From contig JAYEVE010000748.1 in NCBI GenBank assembly GCA_036346375.1, forward strand, positions 1-64,000: 64,000 bases of DNA. The letters run 5' to 3'. Shown here piece by piece: positions 33,343-45,343 of the stretch; the first letter of the stretch is position 1; every line of letters begins with the position of its first letter. This DNA comes from Guadua angustifolia (taxonomy: Eukaryota > Streptophyta > Magnoliopsida > Poales > Poaceae). The translations under genes and the position numbers were made by a program. The notes under the pieces are model-generated. The model did not search any database and was not told the origin of the DNA. It saw nothing but the letters and a program-made list of their open reading frames with translations.

Positions 33343-36300
33343 TGTAGGGTCGAGGATGCGCCTAGAGGGGGGGTGAATAGGCGTTTTACAAAATTCGATC
33401 GCTCACTAAACAATTCGCTCTAATCAACCCCTATGTCAAAACCTAATCAAATATATATGCGGAAACGATAGATAGGTTTTGACAATTAAAGCCTAAATCA
33501 ACTAGGCTCACTAGTGCACTAACTAAATTATGTCTCTAAACTAGAATTGCTAAATTGATCAATCAATTAACACTAAGCAATTCTAATTACAATCAAGCAA
33601 TTAAACAATATACAATAAATGTAAATACTTGAAAGTAAAAGAGACAACCGATATTTTTTCGTGGTGTTCGGAGACTTGCCGGTCTCCCCTAGTCTACGTT
33701 GAGGCAAGCCCAACCACTTGGACTGGACCGGCTCCTGCTCGAGCACCCGCCTCTTTCCACTAGTCATGGTTTTTCACGCTTGCGCGTAGGCTCAACCCGA
33801 ACCTTCACAAACTTGCCGGGGCTTCTCACACTTCGAGAGCTCCCAAGACGACGCCCACGCCGCCTAGGAGTCGGCAACCTCCAAGAGTAACAAGTCGCTC
33901 CTTCGCCGAACTTCACCGAGCACAACGAATGCGCGCCCGGTGATCACCTCGTGCAACACATGCACCAAGGCCTCCCTCAAGTGCAACACATGCACAAGAG
34001 GCTCTCAAACCACTTCCTAATTGCAACACATGTAATTAGTCTCACTCTTTAGCTCGAAACTCAATTGGGAGTATGCAACACATGCAACACCTCACCCAAA
34101 CACTTAAGCAATGCAGCAACCACTGCCTCAAGCCCCCCAAGGGGGTATTTATAGCCCCCCACAAGAAAACTAGCCGTTTGGGGCCAAAATGGACGAAATC
34201 AGGAAAAATGCGGTCCAACCGACCTTCCCGTCCGACCGCCCTCACAGGCAACGGTCGGATTTTGGACTGAGACGGCCGGTCCAACCGCGACTTTGGCCGG
34301 TTGTAATCGCAAGGTTTCGCCAGACTGGCCTCGGCCGTCGACCGCCCTTCAACCGAGCGAAAACTCACGTTCGAAAAAACAAGCCGAGCTAATTCGGTTG
34401 CACACAAGGCGTCGGCCGGTCCGACCGGACCTGGGCCGGTCCAACCACCCGGCCGGTCCGACCGGACCCGGGCCGGTCCAACCGCCCATACAAAATTCAG
34501 CAACAAAAAAACACTCATAACTTTTTACTTCGAACTCCGATTTGGGTGATTTTTGATTCTGTGCGAAGCTTATCACAAGGGCTACAATCTCCACCCATTT
34601 TCATGATTTAAGGACCCATAGATATTTTTAAATATCATCAAAACCAACTTGCAAAAACACATTTCGCAATCAACTCAAGATCTATTTGCAAAACGTATTA
34701 AGCAAATCAAACCCGAGCCTATGAGATTAACCCCCCTAGCCATGTGAAGGTCAACACGAGACCCAGTCAACTTGCAAACACCCGTTGCAAGCCCTACTCA
34801 CATGCTCTCGGGATTTCGGACTCATAAACCTCAGTTTATTCGCACAACGAACTTGCAAATAACTTAATAAACATATTTCATGCTTGAGCACTGCTCTTTG
34901 CAACACATGCAAAAGTCTAGCTCTAAGCAACACCAAATCAAGATGCATGAACTCTCTAATTGCAACACATACAATTCTCTAGTTCCATGCAACACCAAAA
35001 CCAAACTTCAATTTCACACCAAAACCATTTCAACCATATGAGCTCTCTACTTGCAACACATGCAAGCCTCTAGCTCCATACGAACACACAAACATCAAAT
35101 CATGCTTGAGCTCTCTCCTTTTGCAACACATGCAAAACTTAGCTCCAAGCAACCACAAGATTTTGAAAGATTGTTTTGAACGAAACCAAAATATGAAGCT
35201 TCAACGTTTGCAACACATGCAAAAGTGAACTTCACGCAAAAGCCAACGCGTTGGCTTATCCTATTTGCAACACATGCAAATCAAAGCATTATGCGAAAAC
35301 CAAATACATATGCTCTTTATTTTTGCAACACATGCAAATCGGAGCATAAACCAATAACACCAAATCATAAACTTAACCCATTCGCAACACATGCCAAATG
35401 GTTAACTTTATGCAAAAACCAAATCCAAATGGTTTGAGCTTGAGTGAACGTGGATTGAGATCATCAACACATGATGAAGCTCAAGCTAGAAGACAACCCC
35501 TCTTAATAGTACGACGCTAAAACCTTAGACTCAAAGACTACAAAGTCCTTAGCCTATCTAAGTATACCTTTGCCGCCGCACGCAAGCAATCCCCTTTGGG
35601 GTCTTTATGATCATCACTTTGATACTCCCCCGGGATCATCACTCGACTTCTCTTCTTTGTCTTCGGGATCTTCTCTTGACGCCCATCACCTCATGATGTC
35701 GTCTTTATCCCGTTCTCAATTATCTCATTCATCTTTAGACCTAACTCAATCACAACTCATAAAATAGTTAGTCCAAGATGCACGGTTGTCTCAATTATCT
35801 CTTGCACTCCATTAACACATAATGGATGCCTTTAGATCAATTGAGCACAATCTAAATCAATTTGAATGATTTAAGTGTGTCTTAAGTACAATAGTGCAAC
35901 TCATGCTTTATTATACTTAAGAGCCATTCATTTGTCCTTAATTAATCAAGGAACACCATCAACACATGATGAAATATTCTTTAATGATTAACAAGACAAA
36001 TGAACTCAATTTAAATTATCATTTAAATTGATATGAGTATATATTAACTACACAAGTTTTCATATACTCATGTTGATGAAAAGTAATGATCCATTATGTG
36101 TAAACTTATATGGAGATGATCATTACTCTAAGTCATCAACTATAGAATAAACTCCACATTTATATATGTGCATAGATATGATTGATTTGGATATAATATG
36201 CACAGATTCAATTTGATCATATTGGAGTATATCCTATATTACCATGAGTATACTTATAACTAGGCAATTCAAATATATACTCAAGGATTTAGTTTCTTTG

Positions 36301-36677
36301 TCTTGATCCTTATATGTGTCAATAAAGACTAAATTAATACAAGAGACTTTCAAGATAAACTACAAACTCCCCCTAAGTATGTGCATCCATGTAATGTGTG
36401 GATTGGGAAACATGATGCACATTTTGTGATTAATTCAATGGGAATATTCATACTTTAACTTGAATCCAAAGTATGCAACTAATACTAGAATAAATACGCA
36501 TACATACCTTGGGTTTTCCATTTTTTAGTGCGATGAGACTAATCAAAGATATTCTAAATAAATAAGTTAGTCTCGATATAAGATTTGTCATTAATAACAA
36601 AAGCACATTAGGGAATAATCTCAATAGTAGATTTGTCATTAACACCAAAACCATAACTAATGAAGGTTGAACTTACA
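33343..36677 (-). repeat. 5' LTR of the gag-only element
   Basis: 3335 bp, aligned end to end with 24799-28158. It differs by substitutions, many of them C/T or G/A, and short indels concentrated in the CGGTC-rich part (34200-34490). Confidence 0.93.
33951..36094. repeat. ACACA-hairpin array, 5' LTR copy
   Basis: Same units and order as 25401-27554. Some stems have decayed in this copy: TTGCAACACATGTAATTAG at 34021 and TTGCAACACATACAATTC at 34960 each carry a mismatch where the other LTR pairs perfectly. Confidence 0.85.
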
Positions 36678-38231
36678 CTCATCACCAGATCGTTGTCGTT
36701 CCGCCGTCATTGTGGTCTTCTTCCATGTGTCCAATGAAGTCTCACTGATCTGTGCCACCAAGCTCCGTTGCAAGGTTTCGACTATCCGATTAGTCAAGGA
36801 CCGTTAGATCAATGCATGGCTAGCTCATGCTTCGCCGTATGCCCTTGAACATAGGTGTAGATCTGGTCATTGGATCTCATCCTATGGTTCGGATCACATT
36901 GATGACCGAGCCAATCAAGCAGTGCCGCATGGCACACAGAGTTGTAAGCGCCATGGACCGAGTCTACGGTGAACTAGTGGGGTTCCGTGGACTCAGTCCA
37001 GGGACCTAGGTGATGTGGCGTAACGCTATTGATTTGGGCGGGGCTGACATCGTACTGACATCAGCATGATGCAATAAAGGGATTTTTTAATATAAAAATA
37101 ATTTAGTTATTTATTTGATTTTCTAATTGTCTGATTTTTAAATTTTTGAATCTTCTGAGAGCCTGTTCTCCCTTATATGAGATCCGATTGAGGTGATTCA
37201 AATTTTTGAAAATTTGTAAAATTAAAATCTATATAATGGTGAATTTTATTTGGTTTTTAGAGTTCATTTGCTCTCTATTTTAGTATTTATTTGGTTTTCT
37301 CTCTCGTTTTGCGTAGATGTTGAGTTGTCATCCGATAAAAAATCGTCAACCTAAGAGGACGTTCTAGAATAAGATCAAGACCTTTACCAAGGCAAGTTGT
37401 GCTTTCATCATATTGAACCTATGTTTATAAAATCGCTATATTGTTTTTATCTTATTGCATATTATTTCGCAAGTACATCTGTTTCAATTAAATTGGGACT
37501 TAGTTAATCTACCTTTTGATCAATACCCTACCGTGTTGTTTTTATATCATGATCTATTATCACTCTAAATTGCTTCACTATAGTTATTTAATAATGAAAT
37601 CAACATGGGTTGGTTAGACCGTTGTAGTGGGCTTAGTCATGCTACGTCATCACATGTACTTAAATCATCAAAGCTTAATCTTGACTAATGGAATATAGAA
37701 CATAATTATAAATTTGTGTGTCTGGTGTTGTCACACAATGAGATTGAGTTATGGTGGCGAGAGATGTCACACAACAATGTTCAATTGTTGATGGCATGTG
37801 GTGCTTGGTAATCAACTGAGGTGGTAATCATTTAGATTGAGGCAAGTGGCAAGGGGCAGTGTGCCAAGGTGGGCCGAAGGGCAGAGGGTATGTGAAAATA
37901 TTACCCTAGTTACTCTAAGGACTTAACATTGAAAGCCTTTAACCTAAGTCAATCATGCAACCACATGTCTAGTATGGGACAACTTAGCTAACTAATTTGC
38001 AATATTTTCAGCTTTGTTACTGCTAAAGGCGGTGTGAGTCTCGGGTTCACAGATCAACTCATATGGCGCAAGAGGGGGCCCTACTGTGGCGTTTACCTTC
38101 AGTGTTGAAACCTCAGCTGGTAGTATCAGGTTAAGGCAGGGTATTGTAAAGGCTTTGTTATGATCACTCGCCTTTGTGGTATTTAGTTGTTTCATGTGGG
38201 TAAAGTGCATAACCTCTACAAAGTGTAAATC
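36678..38231 (+). repeat. Plus-strand gypsy LTR fragment (host of two insertions)
   Basis: Starts with the CTCAT duplication, so it continues the sequence left of 24799. It carries the inner LTR motif GATTGAGGTGATTCAAATTT near 37187 and the downstream CCACATGTCTAGTATGGGAC and GTGGGTAAAGTGCATAA phrases, matching the solo LTR at about 16510-17480. It is cut at 38232 by the next element; its end is not in the window. Confidence 0.8.
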
Positions 38232-39803
38232 TGTAGGATCAAAATATACAAAACTAGCAATCAGAGGGGGGGTGAATGATTGCGCGGAAGCTAAAATCAA
38301 ATTTTTGATCTACTAAAAATTCACCCTAATTCGGACTCAAATAATTGCTTCGTATTCAACAAAACAGAGTATATGCGTTCGGTAAATTATAAATTTCTAG
38401 AGATCCAGCTGTCGGATTGACCAGAAATTTAAACAGACGAAACTACATTCCAATACGCATCTAACAAAAAAAGAATCAGGTCGATCGGATCTACAGATCA
38501 AAAGTTATAAATCCTACAAGCTTGCTGTGACAGAATATGACGAAAATCAAGCAAACCTTAATTTGGTGATTAATCACAATCTACAAAAGATTAACCAACA
38601 AAACTTTGAGGAACACTAAATTAATGCCCTAAGAAGATTTTAGATGGATCAAATCAAAATTAAACTTGTTGAATAAAAAAGACAATGATTCAATTTACTA
38701 AACCAAAATTGGGCAAACAGGGTCAGAAATAGGTAACATAGCGCATCATGCGTGAACAGTAATCCGCGATTTACTGTAGCAATATGGGTACTGTAGCACC
38801 GAAATTACTGCAGCGCTCGGACGTCTCCTTTTCTTGCATGCATGCATGATCAAACAATCGTCTACGATTTCCCAGCCGCCGGCCGAAAAACAAACAGCAA
38901 GCCGCCAGAACTTCTAGACACAGAACGCAAGTCAAGGCCAGGACCTCCAGACTTTGACACTAGGAGCTTCTCGCTACAAAACAGCCGCCACAAAAAGCCA
39001 GCCGCCCCACAAAAGCTGCCGCCGGAAGCAAGTCGCCACGCCAGAAGAAGTCGCTCACGCCACAATGAAAAACGGTCGCCGCCGCCCCAAAAATGATAAT
39101 TTATTTCTTTTGTCTAACAGTACTCCAACACAAAAGAGTACAAACCCTAATTTTTTGCTCAAGAATAAACAGAGGACACCTCCCTCTATTTATATAGAGC
39201 AACCACAAAGAGATTGAATACAACTACACTTCCAACATGGAAAGAGTTCGTATCTATCTCAACTTGGCCCAACATGGCCAAAAACAAATATAGAGATTGA
39301 ATAAAACTCTACTTCCAACATGGAAAGAGTTCATATTTATCTCTACTTGGCCCACATAGCCAAAAACATCTCTTTGCACGTATGAGCAGCCCACTGCTGC
39401 AGCAAGATACGTGACTAACCAACCTTCACGCATGTTCTCTAGTCCAACGCCCCGCATGACATCCTTGACCACCGGGACCTCAGTTCCTCCCTGAACCTAG
39501 TCTCGAACCTCAGTTCCTCCATGAACCTAGTTCCGGTCTGTCATCGACCACGTTCGCCCTCGAGCAACACCTGCACACGAATAAACAACAACCAGTCCGA
39601 GCACAAGTCCACAACTTGACTCAAGGTTAATCCATGCAACCACTCACACGAGTGCATTGCATCAAGCAAAACCATCATGCTATCACCAAAGATAATAATC
39701 ATATCAACATAGCACATGCACAAGCACCACACATGCTATAACCAACGTCACTTTACAATGCCAATTTCACCATTCAACCAATTTTTCATCACATGATCTC
39801 ACA
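38232..39803 (-). repeat. 3' LTR of the second gag-only element
   Basis: Plus-strand ends TGTAGGATC...GATCTCACA. TATA box TATATAAATA on the minus strand at 39187-39196 (45038-45047 in the other LTR). An 83-bp direct repeat (AGATTGAATA... at 39211 and 39294) lies just beyond it. Confidence 0.9.
39211..39376. repeat. 83-bp tandem repeat inside LTR
   Basis: AGATTGAATACAACTACACT at 39211 and AGATTGAATAAAACTCTACT at 39294 start two similar units, each ending in GGCC(A)AAAAAC-type sequence. The other LTR holds the same pair from 45061. Confidence 0.85.
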
Positions 39804-39815
39804 ATCTCCCCCTTG
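39804..39815 (-). promoter_or_regulatory. Polypurine tract of the second gag-only element
   Basis: Minus strand CAAGGGGGAGAT adjoins the 3' LTR start TGTGAGATC. Confidence 0.85.
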
Positions 39816-41337
39816 ATGAAAACATTGGCAACACCATTTGGACCTGAACATTGGCATTCACCTCACAAGAACAGATGTAAGAAATTTTGTTTATAAAACA
39901 AAAAGACAAACAAAGTGACCAAAAGGTGACCAAAAGACAAAGAGAGAAAATCCCCTTACAAAGAAGAAACAAAATCTCCCCTTATCTAAAAAGAAATCTC
40001 CTCCTATGACAAAGAGAAACTCCCCTAATGAAGGAAGAAATGTGTGTGTGAATGTGCAATGTGTAACAAAAATTCTCCCTTTGATTCCAAAATTTCTCCC
40101 CTTTGACAATGGATTCATCAAGAATGCAAAAGAGAACAAAAGAGAAACTTCTCCCTTTATGTTGTTTGTTTTTTTGATGTAATGAGCATTATGAATCATG
40201 CACAAATGGAACAACTTGATTACCAAGTCATACTATCAAAAGTACTTGCACCCTCAAATTTACACATAAACAATGTAGAGTAAGCATAACTAGAAATCAA
40301 GTGCTATTAACGATTTTTTGCATGGCATAATCTCCCTTTCTCAACAATCTTAAAACCTGAAAACATTGAATTTTTGTGCACTTTATTTGTGCTTTGAAAA
40401 ACTGATTCATTACTTTGATTGCAACAATAACAATTGTAAGGAATTACATGCACCATCAGCCTTACTTTTCAACCATGCCAAGCAATCACAAACTTAAGGT
40501 TTCATGGTTTCGGTCATACACAACCTCTTCCAAGTTCATATCCAAGTGCAATGATAAGCAGTCTCGTAAAGAAGAAGTGCGATAGTACATAACCTTGTTC
40601 TTGCATTTATCAACAATCACTCTTTTAGCTTTAGCACTTAACTTTCATATCTAGCACTTTTTGAGCAGGATCAAGATAGTCAAGAAAGTTCAACCATGAC
40701 AAGATTTAATTCAAGTTATCATTCCATTTAAATAGTCATGACATAAACTACACCATATATGTATAAACAGAAAGTTGCAAAGACCTTGTAGCATAAACAT
40801 GGCTTCAAATGGCATATGTGTATGAAATACAATGCTCAGTACTTTTACTGTTTTTTATTTTCTTTTTGTTTTTCATTTAAGGAACACACAAAATAAAAAG
40901 CATTCTACACAATATTATAAGGTTTTTCACAAGCTCCCCCTCAAAACAATCATCTTAAAAACTTCTTCAAAAATGTCACCTGAAGGGATTGATTTAAAAA
41001 CAAAAGGCTGAAAGAACAAACCTCCTAGAAGCAACCGAAAAAGAAATTTCACCAAAACCATTAACTCCCCCTCAAATGGATAACCAATGAAATCAACAGA
41101 GAGGAGATGATGATATACATGTGCTTGAGTTATCATGATATGTTCGGTTAAGAATAAGCATGAATCATAATCAAAAGTTCTAAGCATGAAAGGCATGATA
41201 TAAGATATAACAATATTGAACATGCCAGGGGATACAAATGAGCATATGAACAATCTTTTCATCTCATGCCACAATTAAATATCTGTGAATGTAAAAGACA
41301 TGAGTGTGTAAAAATAGCTCACAAAGAAGACGAAGAA
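39816..41337 (-). repeat. Non-coding internal region of second gag-only element
   Basis: About 1.5 kb, AT-rich, with repeated TCTCCCCT/CTCCCCCTC words and no coding sequence that I recognise. Confidence 0.65.
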
Positions 41338-42320
41338 TTATTGCACGTGCTTTTTGAAAACCATCTCAAGGGTGAGAACCATCCAAGTCTTGACCCCATC
41401 TTGCAAAAGACCAAGATCCACTAAGCTTCTGTTCTCCAACCCAATCCTGAAAAGCCTACATAGCACAAGAAGATGTCGAGGCCTCGGTACTGGGGTTAGA
41501 AATAAAATATTTGAGAATCCAGTACTGAGACACACGACGAGTAGGCACAACACGAGTATTCTTGTTCACAAAATCAGATTTGCCCTTTCTCATGTTTCTT
41601 GCAACAAGAGGTGTTTGCATCACCCTAGGCACAAAATGAGGAGTGAAATGTGCCTTCCTAAAATTAGACCTAGCCTTAGCCTTTTCTTTCTTTTGCTGTT
41701 TAGCTAGCCTAAAGCAAAAATCTACTAAGTGTCCATCTCTACCACAATGAGTGCAAGTGTACTTAACATGATGTTTAGCATTAGAAATGCAGTAGCTTTT
41801 GCATTCATCATAGTAGAAGATAACACACCAAACAGACTTGAAAACAGTTTTCTTAGGCTCATTGACAATTTGAATTTTCCACTTTCAAGTGTCTTCACAA
41901 CAGTTGGAGCATGTGATTTATGATGAGCATAAGAATCAAAACCTAAACCTTTGTGATGAGTGCTAACTTTTGATTGATCCAAAATCATGTTTAGGTTTTT
42001 CTTTCCTCAGAGTGAAACGTTCTAACGATTTCTCCAAGTAATCAACCTTGCGAGATAGAGTTAAACAATTATTACAAGGAACGTCCACTTTTCCTTTTTG
42101 CTTACGACAGTTTGAGCATGAAAGAACCTCATGAGTGAGCACAGTATCTGTCATTTGAGAAACCCTAGCATTTGCATCATGCAACTTCAATTCCAATATA
42201 GCACATTTAGAACAATGAGTTGAATCATTCAAATCAACAGTTGAACAGCTAGCATTTGTCATATGTTTCTCATTTTCTTTCTTTTCAGTATTGACTTGCT
42301 CTAATAAAGAAGGGAACATA
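41338..42320 (-). pseudogene. Gag C-terminal part with second zinc knuckle
   Basis: Reads in shifting frames. 42320-41963 gives MFPSLLEQVNTEKKENEK, a Cys-pair region (HCSKCAILELKLHDA, LSCSNCRKQKG, CNNCLTLSRKVDYLEKS), then a CCHC knuckle CTHCGRDGHLVDFC near 41740 and a basic tail (RLAKQQKKEKAKARS). Frameshifts separate the pieces. It is the continuation of the gag at 42682-44047, split by the foldback element. Confidence 0.75.
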
Positions 42321-42681
42321 TCCTGTGCAACCAGAGAGTTGGTGAAACCACGGTGCAACCTAACTAGAAAAAGTTTCAAAAAATTTTGAACAAAATCATG
42401 GATGTACATCTCAGCTTACCCCATCTACATATAAAATTTCATGATCAAATTCATCATGTGCTAGAAGTTACAAAGACAAAGTTGATCATGAACAAGAATC
42501 GCATCGCTCATGATCAAGTTTGTCTTTTTATTACTCTTAGCACAGGATGAATTTGATCATGAAATTTTATATGTAGATGGGGTAATCTAAGATGTACATC
42601 CATTATTGTTTTTAGAATTTTTTGAAACTTTTTCTAGTTGAGTTGCACTGTGGTTTCACCAACCTGTCTGATTGCACAGGA
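42321..42681. mobile_element. 361-bp foldback element inserted in gag
   Basis: Almost the whole element is one palindrome centred near 42501. The ends TCCTGTGCAA / TTGCACAGGA are flanked by TA on both sides (42319-42320 and 42682-42683). Inner pairing is strong (CCATCTACATATAAAATTTC against its complement near 42560-42580; GATCATGA / TCATGATC at the centre). TA duplication and long arms suggest a Tc1/mariner-type MITE or a foldback transposon. I do not recognise the family. Confidence 0.85.
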
Positions 42682-43703
42682 TATTTTTCCAATAAAGAAA
42701 CATGTTCTTTTCTAAGCAAAGTAAGCTCACTGTAAATTAAATCACATGATTTGCAAGCATCATCATCAGGAATCAAAGATTTAAGTCTAGCAATTTCAGC
42801 ATTCAAAGATTCCACAAGAACATCATGTTTCTTAATTTTCTTGTTGCGTTTGTCAAGTAATTTTTCAAGACGAACAACAGCAATAGTTAATTCATCGTAA
42901 GAAGGTTCTACCTCATTGAAGTCGCTGTCATGATCATTCTCGGTGAAGCTTACATCACTCCTAGCTATGAGACACAACCCTGTCAATTCATGTTTGCTTG
43001 GAGTTGTTGTGTCATCTTCACTGCTCTCAGAATCTACATCACTCAAATTGACTTGTTCAAGAGCAGAAAGGACCCGGTGGACAACTTTGCTGTTGATGAA
43101 TCTCTTCTTCTTTCTATTGCTTGGAGAAAACTTCTTCTTCTCTTTTCTTTTATCATTGTCCTCCTCTCTTGATGCTTTTCCTGCAAATTTAGGACAATTT
43201 AGACGAATATGGTTGAAATCACCACACTTGTAGCATCTTGGAGGGCCACCACCAACTCTCTTTCTCATTCTCACATTCTGCAAAGCTTTATTAAAGTGAG
43301 AAGAGAGTAATGCCAAGTCTTCTTCTGGAAATTCCTCAATCTGTTCATCGGTTAATGAAGACAAGAAAGACAAGGCAAAACTTGAAGAAGCATTATTCTG
43401 AGACATGCTAGATTGAGAGGTTAATGCAATTGATTTATAATTAGTCCTCCTAGCAAGAACATCCAATTCATGAGTTTTTAGTTTAGAGAAAAGAACATCT
43501 ACAGTAAGGTCACTCATGACAGTTAATTCTCTAATGGATGTAACTTTTATTTCCCAAATAGACATGTCTAATGCACCAAGCAATTGTCTAGCATTAGTAG
43601 CCTCATCAAAGTAAACTCCAACAACACATAAGTTGCTAAGAATCTTATTGAAACGTGCAAAGAAATCATCTAGTGACTCACCAGGCTTCATCTCAAACCG
43701 CAT
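42682..43703 (-). pseudogene. Gag central part with first zinc knuckle, second gag-only element
   Basis: A long open frame with the UBN2-type capsid region (MKPGESLDDFFARFNKILSN, ARQLLGALDMSIWEIKVTSI), then CYKCGDFNHIRLNC (CCHC), a Lys-rich stretch and an acidic region (SDVDSESSEDD), and a coiled coil (ELTIAVVRLEKLLDKRNKKI). The frame runs on into the foldback element at 42681. The upstream N-terminus is in another frame. Confidence 0.85.
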
Positions 43704-43846
43704 GTATTCTTTCTTGTATATATCTTGACGAACCTCTTTGATAGTGTTTGAACCCTCATGATAATCACTAAGAGATTTTCATACCTCATATGTAGACTTG
43801 AGATGGATCACGCGGATCAAGTCGCTTCTTCCTAATCCTTGGATGA

Positions 43847-44047
43847 TCAAATTCGTGCTCTCATTGCTTGCTTCAACTCAGGCTCGATTGATTTCATTAA
43901 CTTGATAATTCTCAGAACTTGATATGGCTTGTACACCTTCTCCCAAATTGCAAAGCCCAGAGCTTGGATGTACGCCTCCATCTTCGCTTTCCAAAACTGA
44001 AAATCAACACCATCGAAAACACAAGGTTTTGTCGAATACCTATCCAT
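43847..44047 (-). pseudogene. Gag N-terminus, second gag-only element
   Basis: Starts MDRYSTKPCVFDGVDFQFWK, the DUF4219-like gag start (YxxW-like FQFW). It is 50 nt from the primer site, which supports this start. A frameshift separates it from the capsid region. Confidence 0.8.
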
Positions 44048-44092
44048 CGCTATAGTTTCTAATCACCGGTTAAGCTTAATTAGAAAAACCTT

Positions 44093-44104
44093 TCTCTGAT
44101 ACCA
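44093..44104 (-). promoter_or_regulatory. Primer-binding site, initiator-Met tRNA
   Basis: Minus strand TGGTATCAGAGA lies two bases after the 5' LTR end (GATCCTACA). Confidence 0.9.
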
Positions 44105-44106
44105 CT

Positions 44107-45343
44107 TGTAGGATCGAAATATACAAAACTAGCAATCAGAGGGGGGGTGAATGATTGCGCGGAAGATAAAATCAAATTTTTGATGTACTAAAAATTCACC
44201 CTAATTCGGACTCAAATAATTGCTGCGTATTCAACAAAACAGAGTATATGCATTTGGTAAATTATGAATTCCCGGAGATCCAGCTGTCGGATTGACCTGA
44301 AATTTGAACAGAAGAAACTAGATTCCAATACGCATCTAAAAAAAAGAATCAGTCGATCGGATCTATGGATCAAAAGTTATAAATTCGCAAGCTTGTCAGT
44401 GATGTAATATGACGAAAATCAAGCAAACCTTAATTTCGTGATTAATCACAATCTACAAAAGATTAACCAACAAAACTTTGAGGAACACTAAATTAATGCC
44501 CTAAGAAGATTTTAGATGGATCAAATCAAAATTAAACTTGTTGAATAAAAGAACAATGATTCAATCTACTAAACCAAATTGGGCAAACAGGTCGAAATAG
44601 GTACCATAGCGCATCATGTGTGAACAAGAATCCACGATTTATCAGAGTAACGCTGCATCAGTAGCACCGAAATTATCGCAGTTCGGACGTCTCCTTTTCT
44701 TGCATGCATGCACGATCAAACAATCGTTTCACGATTTCCCGCCGCCGAAAAACAAACAAACAAGCCGCGAGAACTTCTAGACACAGAACGCAAGTCACGG
44801 CCAGACCTCCAGACTTTGACGCTAGGAGCTTCTCGCTACAAAAGCACCACAGAAAAAGCCACCGCCCACAAAGTCTGCCACGAAGCAAGTCGCCACGCCT
44901 GAAGAAGTCGCTCACGCCATAATGAAAAACGCCACGCCCAAAAGTGATAATTTATTTCTTTTGTCTAACAAGACTCCAACACAAAAGAGTACAAACCCTA
45001 ATTTTTTGCTCAAGAATAAATAGAGGACACCTCCCTCTATTTATATATAGCAACCACAAAGAGATTGAATACAACTACACTTCCAACATGGAAAGAGTTC
45101 GTATCTATCTCAACTTGGCCCAACATGGCCAAAAACAAACATAGAGATTGAATACAACTCTTCTTCCAACATGGAAAGAGTTCATATTTATCTCTACTTG
45201 GCCCACATGGCCAAAAACATCTCTTTGCATGCATGAGCAGCCCCACTGCTGCGCAAGAGATACGTGACTAACCAAGCCTTCACGTGCATGTTCTCTAGCC
45301 CTTAACGCCCCGCATGACATCCTCGACCACGGGACCTCGGTTC
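44107..45343 (-). repeat. 5' LTR of the second gag-only element, truncated by insertion
   Basis: Aligns to 38232-39475 and stops abruptly where the gypsy array begins. The remaining 330 bp or so should lie right of the window. Compared with the other LTR it shows many 1-4 nt indels around 44580-44920. Confidence 0.88.

Larger units (their letters stand above)
24799..36677 (-). mobile_element. Gag-only LTR retrotransposon (TR-GAG type), 11.9 kb
   Basis: Bounded by TGTAGGGTC and GAACTTACA with the 5-bp target duplication CTCAT at 24794-24798 and 36678-36682. The LTRs are 24799-28158 and 33343-36677, similar along their whole length with scattered substitutions and short indels. On the minus strand the order is 5' LTR, initiator-Met primer site, gag, about 3.4 kb of non-coding AT-rich DNA, polypurine tract, 3' LTR. 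No protease, RT, RNase H or integrase motif is visible in any frame, so it depends on another element. The gag type suggests a Ty1/copia helper, but that is inference. Confidence 0.92.
38232..45343 (-). mobile_element. Second gag-only LTR retrotransposon, 5' LTR interrupted
   Basis: 3' LTR 38232-39803, polypurine tract at 39804, gag remnants 41.3-44.05 kb, primer site 44093-44104, 5' LTR from 44107 cut at 45343. No pol motifs are visible. The LTR end carries an AGAGGGGGGGTGAAT word shared with the element at 24799, but the LTRs are otherwise different and shorter (1572 bp). The left flank is AAATC (38227-38231); the matching right flank is beyond the gypsy array and outside the window. Confidence 0.88.
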
